From NCBI GenBank assembly GCA_034440575.1, contig JAOTOL010001557.1:62001-126000 (forward strand): a DNA stretch of 64,000 nucleotides, written 5' to 3'. The notes under the pieces are model-generated. The model saw nothing but the letters and a program-made list of their open reading frames with translations. It was not told the origin of the DNA and made no database searches. Positions 54,765 to 64,000 of this stretch are shown here, one piece after another. Both the position numbers and the translations under genes were made by a program. Numbering within the stretch: the stretch's first letter is position 1; each line of letters opens with the position of its first letter. This DNA is from Imbricaverruca yamaguchii (Eukaryota; Arthropoda; Thecostraca; Neoverrucidae).

Positions 54765-56085
54765 CCCCTTCAATCAGTTCTCTACAAAATCATGGAAAAA
54801 GTTGTTTCCTCCCAACTTATGGCTTATCTGTTGTCGAACAATATTCTGTCCCCGTTTCAGTACGCCTACCGCCCCGGGCGGTAGGCGTACTGAACGCTGT
54901 CGAACGGAGGACGCCTTGCTTGACGCTGTCGAATGGATCTCTAGAGCCATCGACATTGGTCACGTCGCGTCGTTAACGACGATTGACTTAAGTAAGGCCT
55001 TCGACAGCGTTGACCATGGCGTTCTCCTGAGTAAGCTGGGGTGGTACGGAATTCCGTCCCCGTGGTTCAAAAGCTACCTCTCCAATCGGAAGCAGATGGT
55101 CTCGGGCGGCTCCTCCACACTCATCCTGACCTACGGTGTCCCTCAGGGGTCTATCGTTGGGCCGATCCTGTTCCTCCTCTTCATCAATGATCTGTCCTCC
55201 TTCCTTCCTCACGGTCGCCTTGTAGCCTACGCTGACGAAACCGACCTCCTAGACCACTCTGCTCCTGACGTCGTCAGCCTCTCCCACATTCGGTTGCGGA
55301 TCGAGGAATCTCTCCATGCACTCCAAAAGTGGTTCCAGTCCAATAGTCTCAAAATGAACCCGGACAAGACCTGCTTCACCATTCTTGGCACCAGATCTTC
55401 TTTTAAAAAAAGCTTCAGGTTTTCATATCATGATTTCGGAAAAATCTATCCACTCGGCCCCAACAGTGAAAGTGCTCGGATTATTCCTCGACCAGCAGCT
55501 GACGTGGGAGAAGCACCTATCCTCCATCATCCGGAAGTGCACCGCCATCATCGTGTCCCTCTTCAAATTCCGGCAGCACTTCACCCCTGCAGTCCTGAAG
55601 CTCCTCATCCAAGTCCATGTGCTCCCCCATATCCTTTACTGCCTTTCCGTATGGGGTGGGGCAGATGCGTGCCGCATGAAGCGAGTGCAGAAGTGCATAA
55701 ACTTCGCGGCTAGGCTGGTCACTGGAAGACGGAAGCACGACCACATCTCGTCCTCTCTGCGCGAGTTGGGCTGGGATAAGATTAAGGAGATGGTGCGACA
55801 CCGTGACCTGTGCAACGCACACAAAGCCGTACACGGCGCGAACTGCCCGCCTGCCATCAGGGAAATGTTTGTTCAACGCTCAGCTGTGTCTGAGAGAAAC
55901 ACTCGTGCTACCGATGCTGGGGCACTTCACCTGCAACGGTGTAGGTTAGCAGCTACCCAGCGGGGCTTCTCCTACCGCTCCACTCTCCAGTGGAATGCGC
56001 TTCCCGGTGAAGCACGCGACACAACTAGCCGTGCAACTTTCGTGCGTGCTATCAGCAGTGGCATCGCCACGAAATTCTTCCAGGG
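54765..56085 (+). mobile_element. Jockey/CR1-type LINE, 5' truncated, reverse transcriptase with broken active site
   Basis: Starts within RT (KIMEKVVSSQLMAYLLSNN), then SKAFDSVDHGVLLSKLGWYG, VPQGSIVGPILFLLFINDLS and LVAYADETDLLDHS. The catalytic pair normally YADD reads YADE here. After a frameshift near 55400-55440 the RT C-terminal part follows (VKVLGLFLDQQLTWEKHLSS, RGFSYRSTLQWNALPGEARD). A 39-bp palindrome at 54856-54894 also shifts the frame. It ends in a G-tract at 56086. Confidence 0.92.
54856..54894. repeat. 39-bp near-perfect palindrome inside the LINE
   Basis: Arms of 19 bases (ttcagtacgcctaccgccc and its complement) with a single C between. The left arm belongs to the RT reading FQYAYRPGR; the right arm is an inverted copy that breaks the frame. 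Confidence 0.95.
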
Positions 56086-56830
56086 GGGGGGGGGCGAGAT
56101 CGAAAGGGGACCTCCTGCTCCCCGAAAATGGGCCTCCATTGTGCTAGGGCCTCCTATTGTTTTTAGGCCCTTGGTATGGTTCGGGAATGGGAAACTGTGG
56201 GCTGGAGGGCCTCATTTTCGTTATAGAGGGCATCCTTTTCGTCCTGGGGACCTCCTTTTCGTCCTGGTGGCCTTTTCGTCCTGGGGCCTCTGTGTCAATA
56301 TTTGGCACTCGCTTGATTTCTGGGGCCTCCTACCCTCTTCTAGGTGACTTCTTTTTACAAATTATGGGCCTCCTCCTGGAGGCCCCTAATTTGCATAATC
56401 TCTTTTTCGTCTTGGGGGCCTCCTTTTCATCCTGGAGGGTCTCTTTTCGTCTTGGAGGACCTCCTTTTCGTCCTGGAGGGCCTCCTTTCCGTCCTGGGGG
56501 CTTCCTGTTCGTCCTGGTGGCCTCCTTTTAGTCCTGGAGGGCCTCCTTTTCGTCCTGGGGGCCTCTTTTTCGTCCTGACGTACCTTCTTTTTGTCCTGTG
56601 GGCCTCCTTTTCGTCCTGAGTGCCTCCTTTTCGTCCTGGGGGTTTCGTTTTCGTCCTGGGGGCCTCCTTTTTGTCCTGGAGGGCCTCCTTTTCGTCATGG
56701 GGGGGGGGCTCCTTCTCGTCCTGAGGTACCTTCTTTTCGTCCTGGGGCCTCCTTTTCGTCCTGTGGGCCTCCTTTTCGTCCTGGGGGCCTCCTCAAATTT
56801 CAGGGGGTCGGCGCCCCCCAGTCTCACGGC
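56086..56830 (+). repeat. 21-bp minisatellite following the LINE
   Basis: About 20 or more imperfect units of cgtcctggagggcctccttt then t. Because 21 is a multiple of three, several frames on both strands stay open; these are not genes. It starts just after the G-tract at the LINE 3' end. Confidence 0.92.
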
Positions 56831-57727
56831 ATGGGGGGGAATTGCCCCCTCTACCCCCCGGTGACGACGCCCCTGGCTATCAGTTTTAACTAGGTAGCTA
56901 GGTGCTTTACAATTGCATCTAACGTGATAGCAGGAATGTGATCAATTGACTGGGTATTTCGTGAGTTCCATCATGTGGCAGTGCCTAATAAATGACTTGA
57001 ATCAATTCGACAAAGTCTCCCTGTCCCTGATGGATTTAGTTTCAGTTTCAGCTTCCGTATTAGCCACTGGCGGATCTGGAAGTAGGCACAGGAGTGAGTG
57101 CATGCACTCACACCAGGAGAAATCCCCCCTCCTCCTCCACTCGAGGGAGATTTCGCGACACCGACTGGAAAAACGTCTCTCAGAGTAGAAAAAGCCCACG
57201 CGTGATGCCTGCGGTGCTCGACATGGAGGCCGTCAGAGTGGGTCCAAGCAAATAGTGTTAGTTTTATTGAAGAATGAAGCTCATATTCGCCAAAAAGACT
57301 CATCAAGCTTTCGAATGAACCCAATTTTTGTCCAATCTTGATGAAATTTGAGATCGGTAATGTCGTATGGAAAATACGGAAGACTTGGGGCTGAGCAATT
57401 GTCAAGCCTCTGTGACGTCACTGATTATTGTAGGTGCCGGAATTAGTCTCCTACCTCTTCTTTCGTAGCGTCGGTCACTCGCCAGAATTGTAATCCAAAT
57501 TGGTAAACAGGTGGCTGCCGGTGACCGCGTGTGTAGGTACAAATTTGTCGTAATTTTCACCCACAATTTCGATGCAAGTAGTGCAATTATGAATACGTAG
57601 TGTTGTAATAATGGTAGAAATGGCATTGGATGCAAATTTGTTCTGATCATGAATTCACAACCATGCGATTTTTGCTCATTTGTTTTGCACAAGCTGCTTT
57701 TTTTTTGTGAATTGCTGTGTTAAATGT
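56831..57727. other. Intergenic DNA between repeats
   Basis: No coding signal; short opposed open frames only. Confidence 0.35.
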
Positions 57728-58400
57728 CATAAAGTCATAAAGTGTTAAGGCTTAATAAGGGCCACAAGGGCCCATCTGGGTCAAGCCTGTCTAGAAGATA
57801 TTAGAAAGTACATGTTCACACCTATCAATTCCAAACCCATGCAATCCCTCCACCTGTGCCACCACAGCCAATCTCATCAGTATGACATCGCAAAGGAAGT
57901 TGCCAAATCCACTGCTAGGTACACCCCATATAGTACAACATAATATTAGCATAATGTTATACCCTATATAGCTAGTGAAAATACTCAATATCCCATGCAT
58001 CACAAGTTAGAATTCAAAAACAACATTTTCCTGTCTAAAAAATTTATCCACCCTACTTTTAAAGACATTCAATGAGGGACTCCCCACTGCATCAGCAGGC
58101 AGCCTATTCCATTGGTCAACAACCCTTTGACTGAAGACCTGTTGTCGTTTAACTGTCCTGCACCTCATTTTGTCTAACCTGAATTGATGACCCCTATGGG
58201 ATACTCTAAACTGCAGAGCATCATTCAAATTGACCTGATCTAGCCCTCTAACAATTTTGTACATTTCAATCATGTCTCCCCTTAATCTCCTATACTTGAG
58301 TGAGTACATATCTAATGCATTAAGCCTTTCTCCATATTCTAAGTTACTTAATCCACTGACGAGTCTAGTGGCTTTGCGCTGGACTCTTTCTAACATATCT
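57728..58400 (-). mobile_element. CR1/L2-like LINE 3' end, 5' truncated, minus strand
   Basis: The minus strand encodes 129 open codons including VQRKATRLVSGLSNLEYGER, LKYRRLRGDMIEMYKIVRGL and VVDQWNRLPADAVGSPSLNV, the usual C-end of CR1/L2 reverse transcriptases. About 280 bases of 3' UTR end in a repeated atgacttt at 57728-57745. The well-kept frame suggests a fairly young insertion. Confidence 0.88.
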
Positions 58401-59718
58401 ATATCCTTTTCTAGGTATATGTCTAAATGCTGAGTCTTACTGCTAGGTATATGTCTACCTATAGATGTCGACGTGCCCCTAAACTCCGATCCACTAGATG
58501 TCTACCTAGCTACTGCTCGCTACCTAAATACCTGAAAAAAATTGTGCATTTCTTTCTGCCTGTCTATCAATACCAATTATGCATTACCAGCAATGCTCAT
58601 GGGCACAACATTATGAAATCTTGTCAGCATGTCCTGTAGCCAGAGTGGGAATTAAGGCATTTCTTCAAATGTTTTATCTCTGGAAACATTTTTCCACTCC
58701 AGGTGCATGCTGGATATAATGGGCTTTACATGTGCTTAAATGTTGGAACATACCTAGATATCAATCAAAGGAAACAGAATGATGCCGACGAAATGAGGGA
58801 AATTTGTCCTGAGGTATTTTTCTTTGGAATACCATGTCTATGAAGGTGACCAAGATGATGGGACCACTTACATTTGAATTTTCTGCACAAATGCATTTTT
58901 ATTGAGACAAAATTGTGAACTTAAAAAATATAAACTAACTTAACCAAGCCTAACTGATTTGTTTGCTTTATTGAGGCAAATGCATGTAAAAACTTTTCTT
59001 GTTACCACCTTAAACCACAATGATTGCAAAAGTTTCCACAAAAATGATCACAAATCCCCCCAAAAAAAAGAGGATTTTTTCCTCTAAAAGTAGCTTAGGT
59101 TAGGTTAGATTATGTTAGGCTAAAATGAGTCATGCTATTCACTGTATTTTGCAAGTTAACTGCAAACATTTCATATATGCATTTCATATACATTAATGGG
59201 ATGGTCTTAGCTGTTGCTCATTGCTTTCTACCTAACTGGAAAACATGCAGGCAATGTTTTCTGTTGATAGCAGTTGGTTTTTATGGCAAGTTTGAATTCT
59301 CACTTTGAAATATTGCACACTTATTAACTAATAACTGAACTACAATATCTATCTAGCCAGGGGGAGCATTGTCTACATGTGATTTACATGTTGTGGCCAT
59401 GTTGTGAAACCTTCACCATTAGTCATGTGTCAGGCATGAAAAGAATCAACTTAAGAAAAGTGATCTGTTCACCTACCCAGTATCTTGAATGATTATGTTA
59501 ACTGAAGAAACATGGTCAGTGTGCTTTTCAGTCAATACTATTTTGATGCATCACCTTTCCATGTAATACTGTAATGCCCGGCTCAGTCCAGACTGCGCAT
59601 CACAGAGCAACCATCGGGAGCACTTCAGCACTGCCTCTGGGAAGAATGTCCCAACACTGAGCGCTAATCCTCGCAGTGGACGGCGTCAGACGGTGGGTGG
59701 TGTTGTTGCAGCTGCAGC
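58401..59718. other. Sequence upstream of WDR3
   Basis: AT-rich, with gcttaggttaggttagatta at about 59091 and a phrase shared with 3655-3715. G+C rises from about 59570. No promoter element is certain. Confidence 0.4.
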
Positions 59719-59889
59719 ATGGGACTGACAAAGCAGTATCTGCGGTTCGAGGCGGGGCCTGTGTTCGGCGTAATCGGTAGCCGTGACTGCAATGTGTGCT
59801 GGCTGGAGATGAACCGGACGCGGCGACGCTACGTCGCGACCGCCGCGTGCGAGAAGATACACATCTGGGACACGGCCACGGCTGAAAAG
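59719..59889 (+). CDS. Wdr3: WDR3 exon 1
   Basis: Begins at ATG 59719. The N-terminal WD blade contains YVATAACEKIHIWDTATAEK; donor GTAATG at 59890, phase 0. The bases just before the ATG (GTTGTTGCAG, then CTGCAGC) could be an acceptor for a 5' UTR intron. Partial copies of the donor edge follow. Confidence 0.93.
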
Positions 59890-62800
59890 GTAATGTCACC
59901 CACATCAGGCAGAAAACCACCACTGAAAAGGTAATGTACACATCTGGGATACATCCACTGCTGAAAAGGTAATGACATAGACATCTGGGGCACGTCCACT
60001 GCTGATGGTCGCTACATAACCAGTAGCAGTTGATGCGCCCCTAAGCCCAAATAATCAATCAACGACCACCGCTGAAAACGTAATGTTGTACTGTGATGAC
60101 TTATTTGAAGAAATGGCAGGTCTGGTCGTGCATTAGCTTTGTAGCATTGCAGTGGATCAGTTTGATGTAATTCATGGAGAGAAGTAGTAACTCTTGTTGC
60201 GATGTTCAACGAGCTGCTGCAACAGAACGAACTGAATCATGTGGAATCCGAGCTCACCATTTAAATGAGTGCGACGTTTGACGACGGAATGAACTAAATA
60301 CTGCGGCATACGAAGTCATATGAATGGACATTTTAATCTTGTTCACGCGATCGTTGTAGTTTATTTGCGCGGCGCCAAGTATAGCGAGGTAAGAAATGAC
60401 GAGCACTAATAAGAGCCGGCCCGTCCCATCGACAGACGATGGTACTACACGGCGGCTCTGCCGAGGTCACCTGTCTGGGAGTCCACCACAAGCGCGCGCT
60501 GCTGGCGGCCGGCTACGCGGACGGGTCTGTGCGCATATTCTCGCTGACCTCGGGTGACCTTAAGGTCACACTGACCGGACACAGGTCGGCTGTGAACGCG
60601 GTCAACTTCGATCAGCACGGAATGCGCTTGGTATCCGGTGCCAAGGTGAGCAGATCATGTGGTTGTCACTGAGCTTGTGCAATACATTGATTAGCTGGTT
60701 AACCAAGGCTATTTTGTGCCAGTTGGTTTATCAGTGTTGAGATCCAAATCAACAAATTATCCCTCCGCTTCCCCCAAAGGCACTTCTTTTCTCATTTCAT
60801 TGAGCTTCACAATATGGCATATGCACTGGTATGTGTTTGGCTGTTGCGTGTTGTGATGGTGCTGTATCCAACAATCTCCGGGTCGTACCTACGGCAGGAT
60901 ACCGAGATTGTCGTGTGGGACGTGGTGAGCGAGGCGGGCCTGTTCCGTCTCCGCGGCCACAAGGGCAGCGTCACCCAGGTGCGCTTCATGCGCCGCCACA
61001 ACTGTCTCGTCTCGTCCTCCAAGGACACGTACGTCAAGTTCTGGGACCTCGACAACCAGCACTGCTTCAAGACGCTGGTCGGCCACTTGACGGAGGTGAG
61101 CGACTCATGCTCATACCGACGGCGAAGGTTGAGGTTGCTCATGCCGAAGAACAGACGCACTCGGCTACTTTGTCAGGCGGATCATGCGTAGACAATGCGT
61201 TCCTGCGGATGGGGCAGCTGTGCGATTTAGATGTGCTTGATAGGTTAGATATTCGAGTTTTACGCAATGTTATTCCTGTGACATTAGTGTCCTTCGCTGT
61301 GGCTGAAACGCATGGATGCGTGACATGTGCCGCAGGCCTGCTGAACATTTCGCATTTCGCACCCCGGCACACCCTAATGGCTGGTTGTGATCCACAGGTG
61401 CAGGCATCTGTGTCTTTTCTCACCTGCCTTACCTGCTCGCTGACGGCCGGATGTGTTTGTGTTGACCAGGTGTGGGACTTCGTGCTGAACGAGGACGACT
61501 CTCGCCTGGTGACCGGCTCCGGGGACGCCGAGCTGCGCGTGCACAGTCTGCGCTTCCTGGAGCCGGCCGGCGGTGTCGAGCCGCCGCCGACCAAGACGCC
61601 GCGGCTGGAGCCGCCCGGGCCGGACGCCGCCGACGACGACGCGCCCGACGACGACAGCGTGAGTGGTGCCACGGCTGGTGTGGCCGGCTGACTTTTTGCT
61701 TGCTTGTTGCTTGTTGCTGTAGATTTGAATCACTACCAACACGTCCAACGTATTATTTAATCAGTTTGATGGGTGCAGTTCATTTCTTACCCATGGTGTT
61801 CCCGAGCATTTGGGTGGGCAGCCCTAAAGAGTCCCATGCTACATCTGAAGTGCATGAGGGAAGTCAGCATGATGGATTGGGGGAGTTCACAGTGTGTAAA
61901 TGGCATCCAGCCTGCTGACAAAGGAGTACAAGCTAATTAAAAGGAAGTGTGGTATCAGCACGCATCCACCTGCGTATAGCATAATCGGGTGCATCCTCTG
62001 TTCGTTTCAGTCAAACTTTGAGTGCACGCGGCTGGGCAGTATCCTGCGTCAGGGCAAGGACCGAGTCTCTCGTGTAGTTATCGACAGCGAGTGCCGTCTA
62101 GTGTGCTTCCATGGCAACGACCGCACATTGGAGCTTGTGTACCTGAACACGGAGGAGGAGGTGGCACGGAAACTTCAGAAGCGACAGAAGCGGGAACGGA
62201 AGCGTGCCAGGTATGCCACTGGTTCACCATAGAGCGAGCGAATGATCAACTCTGGTCGAAGCACCCTAAAGCCACCCCCCTCCCCAAGGTTCACCATAGA
62301 AGTGTCGTACCGAGCCGCTATCTTAGTGGGTACGAACCGTCTTGGAGAAGCCGAATGTCCTGGTAGACCAATAGGAATGTCCACACTTCAAAATACACTT
62401 CGGATTAAGACCCTTGCAGGTATCATAATGGTTCGAAACTGTGCTTTTAAAATTGTATCATCTGTGCAATAGCGTAGGATAACTGCTTGGCTCAGGATTT
62501 GCACACGTAGCTTTGGCGAAACGCGTCATTCGGAAAAAAACATTGTTTTGTGAATACTTAAGGCACTGTTATTACGCAGGGATTGGGTGATGCGGCCCCT
62601 GACGTCAGGTTAATGTGCTGTTCTTCCCTATGGTGTGAAGGCACATCTATCCTCACGCAGGGATTGGGTGGTACGACCCATGACTCGAGGGCGATGTGTG
62701 ACCTGTGACTACGGGAGTAAAGACTCACCTGTCCTCACGCAGGGACGCCGGCGGGGAGGAGCCTACCGAGGCGGCGACACGGTCCCTTCAGGACGAGATC

Positions 62801-64000
62801 CGCCGACTGACCAGCATCACCTGTCCGTCCAAGGTCAAGGCCGTGGACGCGTCGCTGTCGGGCCAGAACCAAGTCAAGGTGCGGCTCGGGTGTTGTGACG
62901 TCACACATGGCATTGCCAGATCATGTCCGACCCGATCACGTGGTCTGTAGAACTGTAGTGGGCATCCCACAGTGGCCATGTGGGTAGATAATGTGCAACT
63001 CCTCACACTTGGCGGTGGCAGTCCATCACCCCGCCATCCCGGGTCCGCCGCTATGTACATCGCCATAAATATTCTGTAGACGCCATGCAAATATCTAGAT
63101 GGTACCCGTAGCGCGATGAACTGTAACGTTACTCCATGCCGTGTTCATTCAGCCGTTAACAAGGTTTTCTGGCGTCACAAACCTTAGTGGATGGATGGGG
63201 AGGGCAATACAGTTGGAAATGTATTTCCATTTGTTGGGTGTATGGCAATTCCAATAGGTCAGAACCTGTAGTGAGGCACAAATAATACGTCCATGTTCTG
63301 AGAATGTGAGCCTAATTCTTCACATGCACCTGTTAATAATATCCATGGCTCCTCTGAACGTATCTACCATGGAGCATTAGCATGGGCTTATGCTGAATAT
63401 AATTTAGTACATTTTTACGCCTCCTACTATATCGTCATTACGACCTGAAAATGTCGAATTGCCTGATTTTCGGAGATCGGAGTTCAAAACGCGTGCCCAG
63501 GATGTGTTGTTTTCCACTTAGATTTTCCAAATAAAATTCAGGACCCTGCATGGACCGGACCGAACATAAGCCCCGGTTCTCAGACATCGGTGTCACCACC
63601 TGACCGTTCTGGCCGGCATCGCGTGCTGACCCCGACAGACGGCCGGGACCGTGTAACACTGCCGGCCGTTCCAGCTGGCGGTGCTGATGACCAACAACTC
63701 GCTGCTGACCTACTCGCTGACACTGGACACGGCCGACGGCGGCGACCCTGCCGAGCCCGGCCTGCACCTGCAGATGCCCGGCCACAGGTCGGACGTGAGG
63801 TCGCTGGACTTCAGCTCCGACGGCACCGCACTGCTGTCGGCCAGCTCCGAGCAGCTGAAAATCTGGAACCGGTCAGTCGGCCGTCTCCGAAGCTGCGTCG
63901 TCTAGCTGGCCTCAGGGGTGCTGCCAGTGGAACGGTGTTCTCTGTGGCTGCCTCCAGAGCTGCTCCGAGTGGAGCTGTGTTGCCTGTTTGTTTGTTTTGT
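59719..64000 (+). CDS. Wdr3: WDR3 orthologue (Utp12/Dip2), partial: first seven exons, runs off the window
   Basis: WD-repeat protein of the U3 snoRNP/small-subunit processome, needed for 18S rRNA processing in the nucleolus (yeast Dip2/Utp12). Seven exons join in frame at GT-AG sites for 433 codons, about the N-terminal half of the roughly 940-aa human protein. The start MGLTKQYLRFE is almost identical to human WDR3. Later landmarks: GSVRIFSL, EIVVWDV, FWDLDNQHCFKTLVGH, SLQDEIRRLTSI and KIWNR. An acidic linker (DDDAPDDDS) and a Lys/Arg-rich helix (EVARKLQKRQKRERKRAR) are typical. The rest lies beyond 64000. Coordinates span exons plus introns. Confidence 0.95.
59860..60090 (+). repeat. Repeats copied from WDR3 exon 1 donor
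   Basis: The exon end catctgggacacggccacgg then ctgaaaag and donor gtaatg are followed by at least three degenerate copies: ctgaaaaggtaatgtacaca (59923), ctgctgaaaaggtaatgaca (59959) and ccgctgaaaacgtaatg (60069). Spacings are about 36-43 bp, with a SINE tail inserted before the last. Confidence 0.85.
60025..60066 (+). repeat. Dispersed SINE-tail motif in WDR3 intron 1
   Basis: tgatgcgcccctaagcccaa followed by ataatcaatcaac; inserted within the copies of the exon-1 donor edge. Confidence 0.7.
60436..60645 (+). CDS. Wdr3: WDR3 exon 2
   Basis: TMVLHGGSAEVTCLGVHHKR to GMRLVSGAK: the end of one WD repeat and the start of the next (GHRSAVNAVNFD). Phase 0-0; acceptor GACAG at 60435, donor GTGAGC at 60646. 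Confidence 0.93.
60898..61095 (+). CDS. Wdr3: WDR3 exon 3
   Basis: DTEIVVWDVVSEAGLFRLRG, HKGSVTQVRF and FWDLDNQHCFKTLVGHLTE: two WD repeats. Phase 0-0, donor GTGAGC at 61096. Confidence 0.95.
61470..61658 (+). CDS. Wdr3: WDR3 exon 4
   Basis: VWDFVLNEDDSRLVTGSGDA then ELRVHSL, a WD repeat, followed by a Pro- and Asp-rich linker. Phase 0-0, donor GTGAGT at 61659. Confidence 0.92.
62011..62210 (+). CDS. Wdr3: WDR3 exon 5
   Basis: LGSILRQGKDRVSRVVIDSE, then a basic helix VARKLQKRQKRERKRAR as in human WDR3. Phase 0 to 2, acceptor TTTCAG at 62010, donor GTATGC at 62211. Confidence 0.92.
62565..62755 (+). repeat. Duplicated acceptor before WDR3 exon 6
   Basis: AGs of tcacgcagggattggg-type copies end at 62579, 62660 and 62742 (spacing 81 and 82). 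The last leads into exon 6 (gggacgccgg). Confidence 0.85.
62743..62878 (+). CDS. Wdr3: WDR3 exon 6
   Basis: DAGGEEPTEAATRSLQDEIR then RLTSITCPSKVKAVDASLSG; human has SLQDEIQRVTNIKTSAKIKSFD. Phase 2 to 0. Acceptor CACGCAG at 62742 has two upstream copies. Confidence 0.9.
62879..63674 (+). other. WDR3 intron 6
   Basis: No array or element seen. Confidence 0.4.
63675..63871 (+). CDS. Wdr3: WDR3 exon 7
   Basis: LAVLMTNNSLLTYSLTLDTA, GHRSDVRSLDFSSDGTALLS and LKIWNR (human GHRSDVRTLSFSSD..KIWNRS). Donor GTCAGT at 63872, phase 2. Downstream exons are outside the window. Confidence 0.92.

Noticed and set aside
56157..56864. Gly/Pro/Phe-rich open frames
   Set aside because: 21-bp tandem repeat is open in several frames on both strands.

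Overview
The window is animal nuclear DNA: two intron-rich, head-to-tail genes on the + strand, embedded in repeats. A pancrustacean arthropod fits best. The support is scattered TTAGG-like (CCTAA) motifs resembling the arthropod telomere unit, CR1/Jockey-type LINE remnants, tRNA-derived SINEs and very G+C-rich exons in neutral introns. A barnacle-like crustacean is my guess; the species cannot be fixed from this sequence.

Layout. 1-10678 holds no convincing gene: AT-rich DNA with CCTAA-type motifs, an antisense LINE fragment (6.8-7.6 kb) and a 47/35-bp minisatellite (8.5-9.6 kb). 10679-52440 is a complete MEGF8 orthologue. I reconstruct 36 coding exons with consistent phases (8,103 nt, 2,700 aa): signal peptide, CUB, EGFs, six-blade Kelch, PSI repeats, Ca-binding EGF, laminin-EGFs, then a second CUB-EGF-Kelch-PSI-EGF-laminin-EGF cycle, one transmembrane helix and a cytoplasmic tail. 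52441-59718 is intergenic, with a broken LINE (54.8-56.1 kb), a 21-bp minisatellite and a 5'-truncated antisense CR1/L2-like LINE. 59719 to the window end holds the first seven exons (about 433 aa) of WDR3 (yeast Utp12/Dip2), a WD-repeat protein of the small-subunit processome; the gene runs off the window.

Main observation. Many introns carry minisatellites whose repeat unit is a copy of the splice junction of the neighbouring exon, including the AG acceptor or GT donor and some exon sequence. This is seen at MEGF8 exons 1, 7, 9, 13 (both sides), 19, 21, 22, 23, 24, 26, 27, 29, 30 and 34, and at WDR3 exons 1 and 6. Units range from about 34 to 156 bp and copy number from 2 to about 25. The arrays create series of decoy splice sites. 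The array built from the exon-13 donor has a close relative, with the same 47/35-bp periods, about 16 kb upstream in front of the gene. Because two unrelated genes show the pattern, it looks like a property of this genome rather than of MEGF8.

The two genes have no known joint pathway: MEGF8 acts at the cell surface (Hedgehog/BMP-related patterning), WDR3 in nucleolar ribosome assembly.
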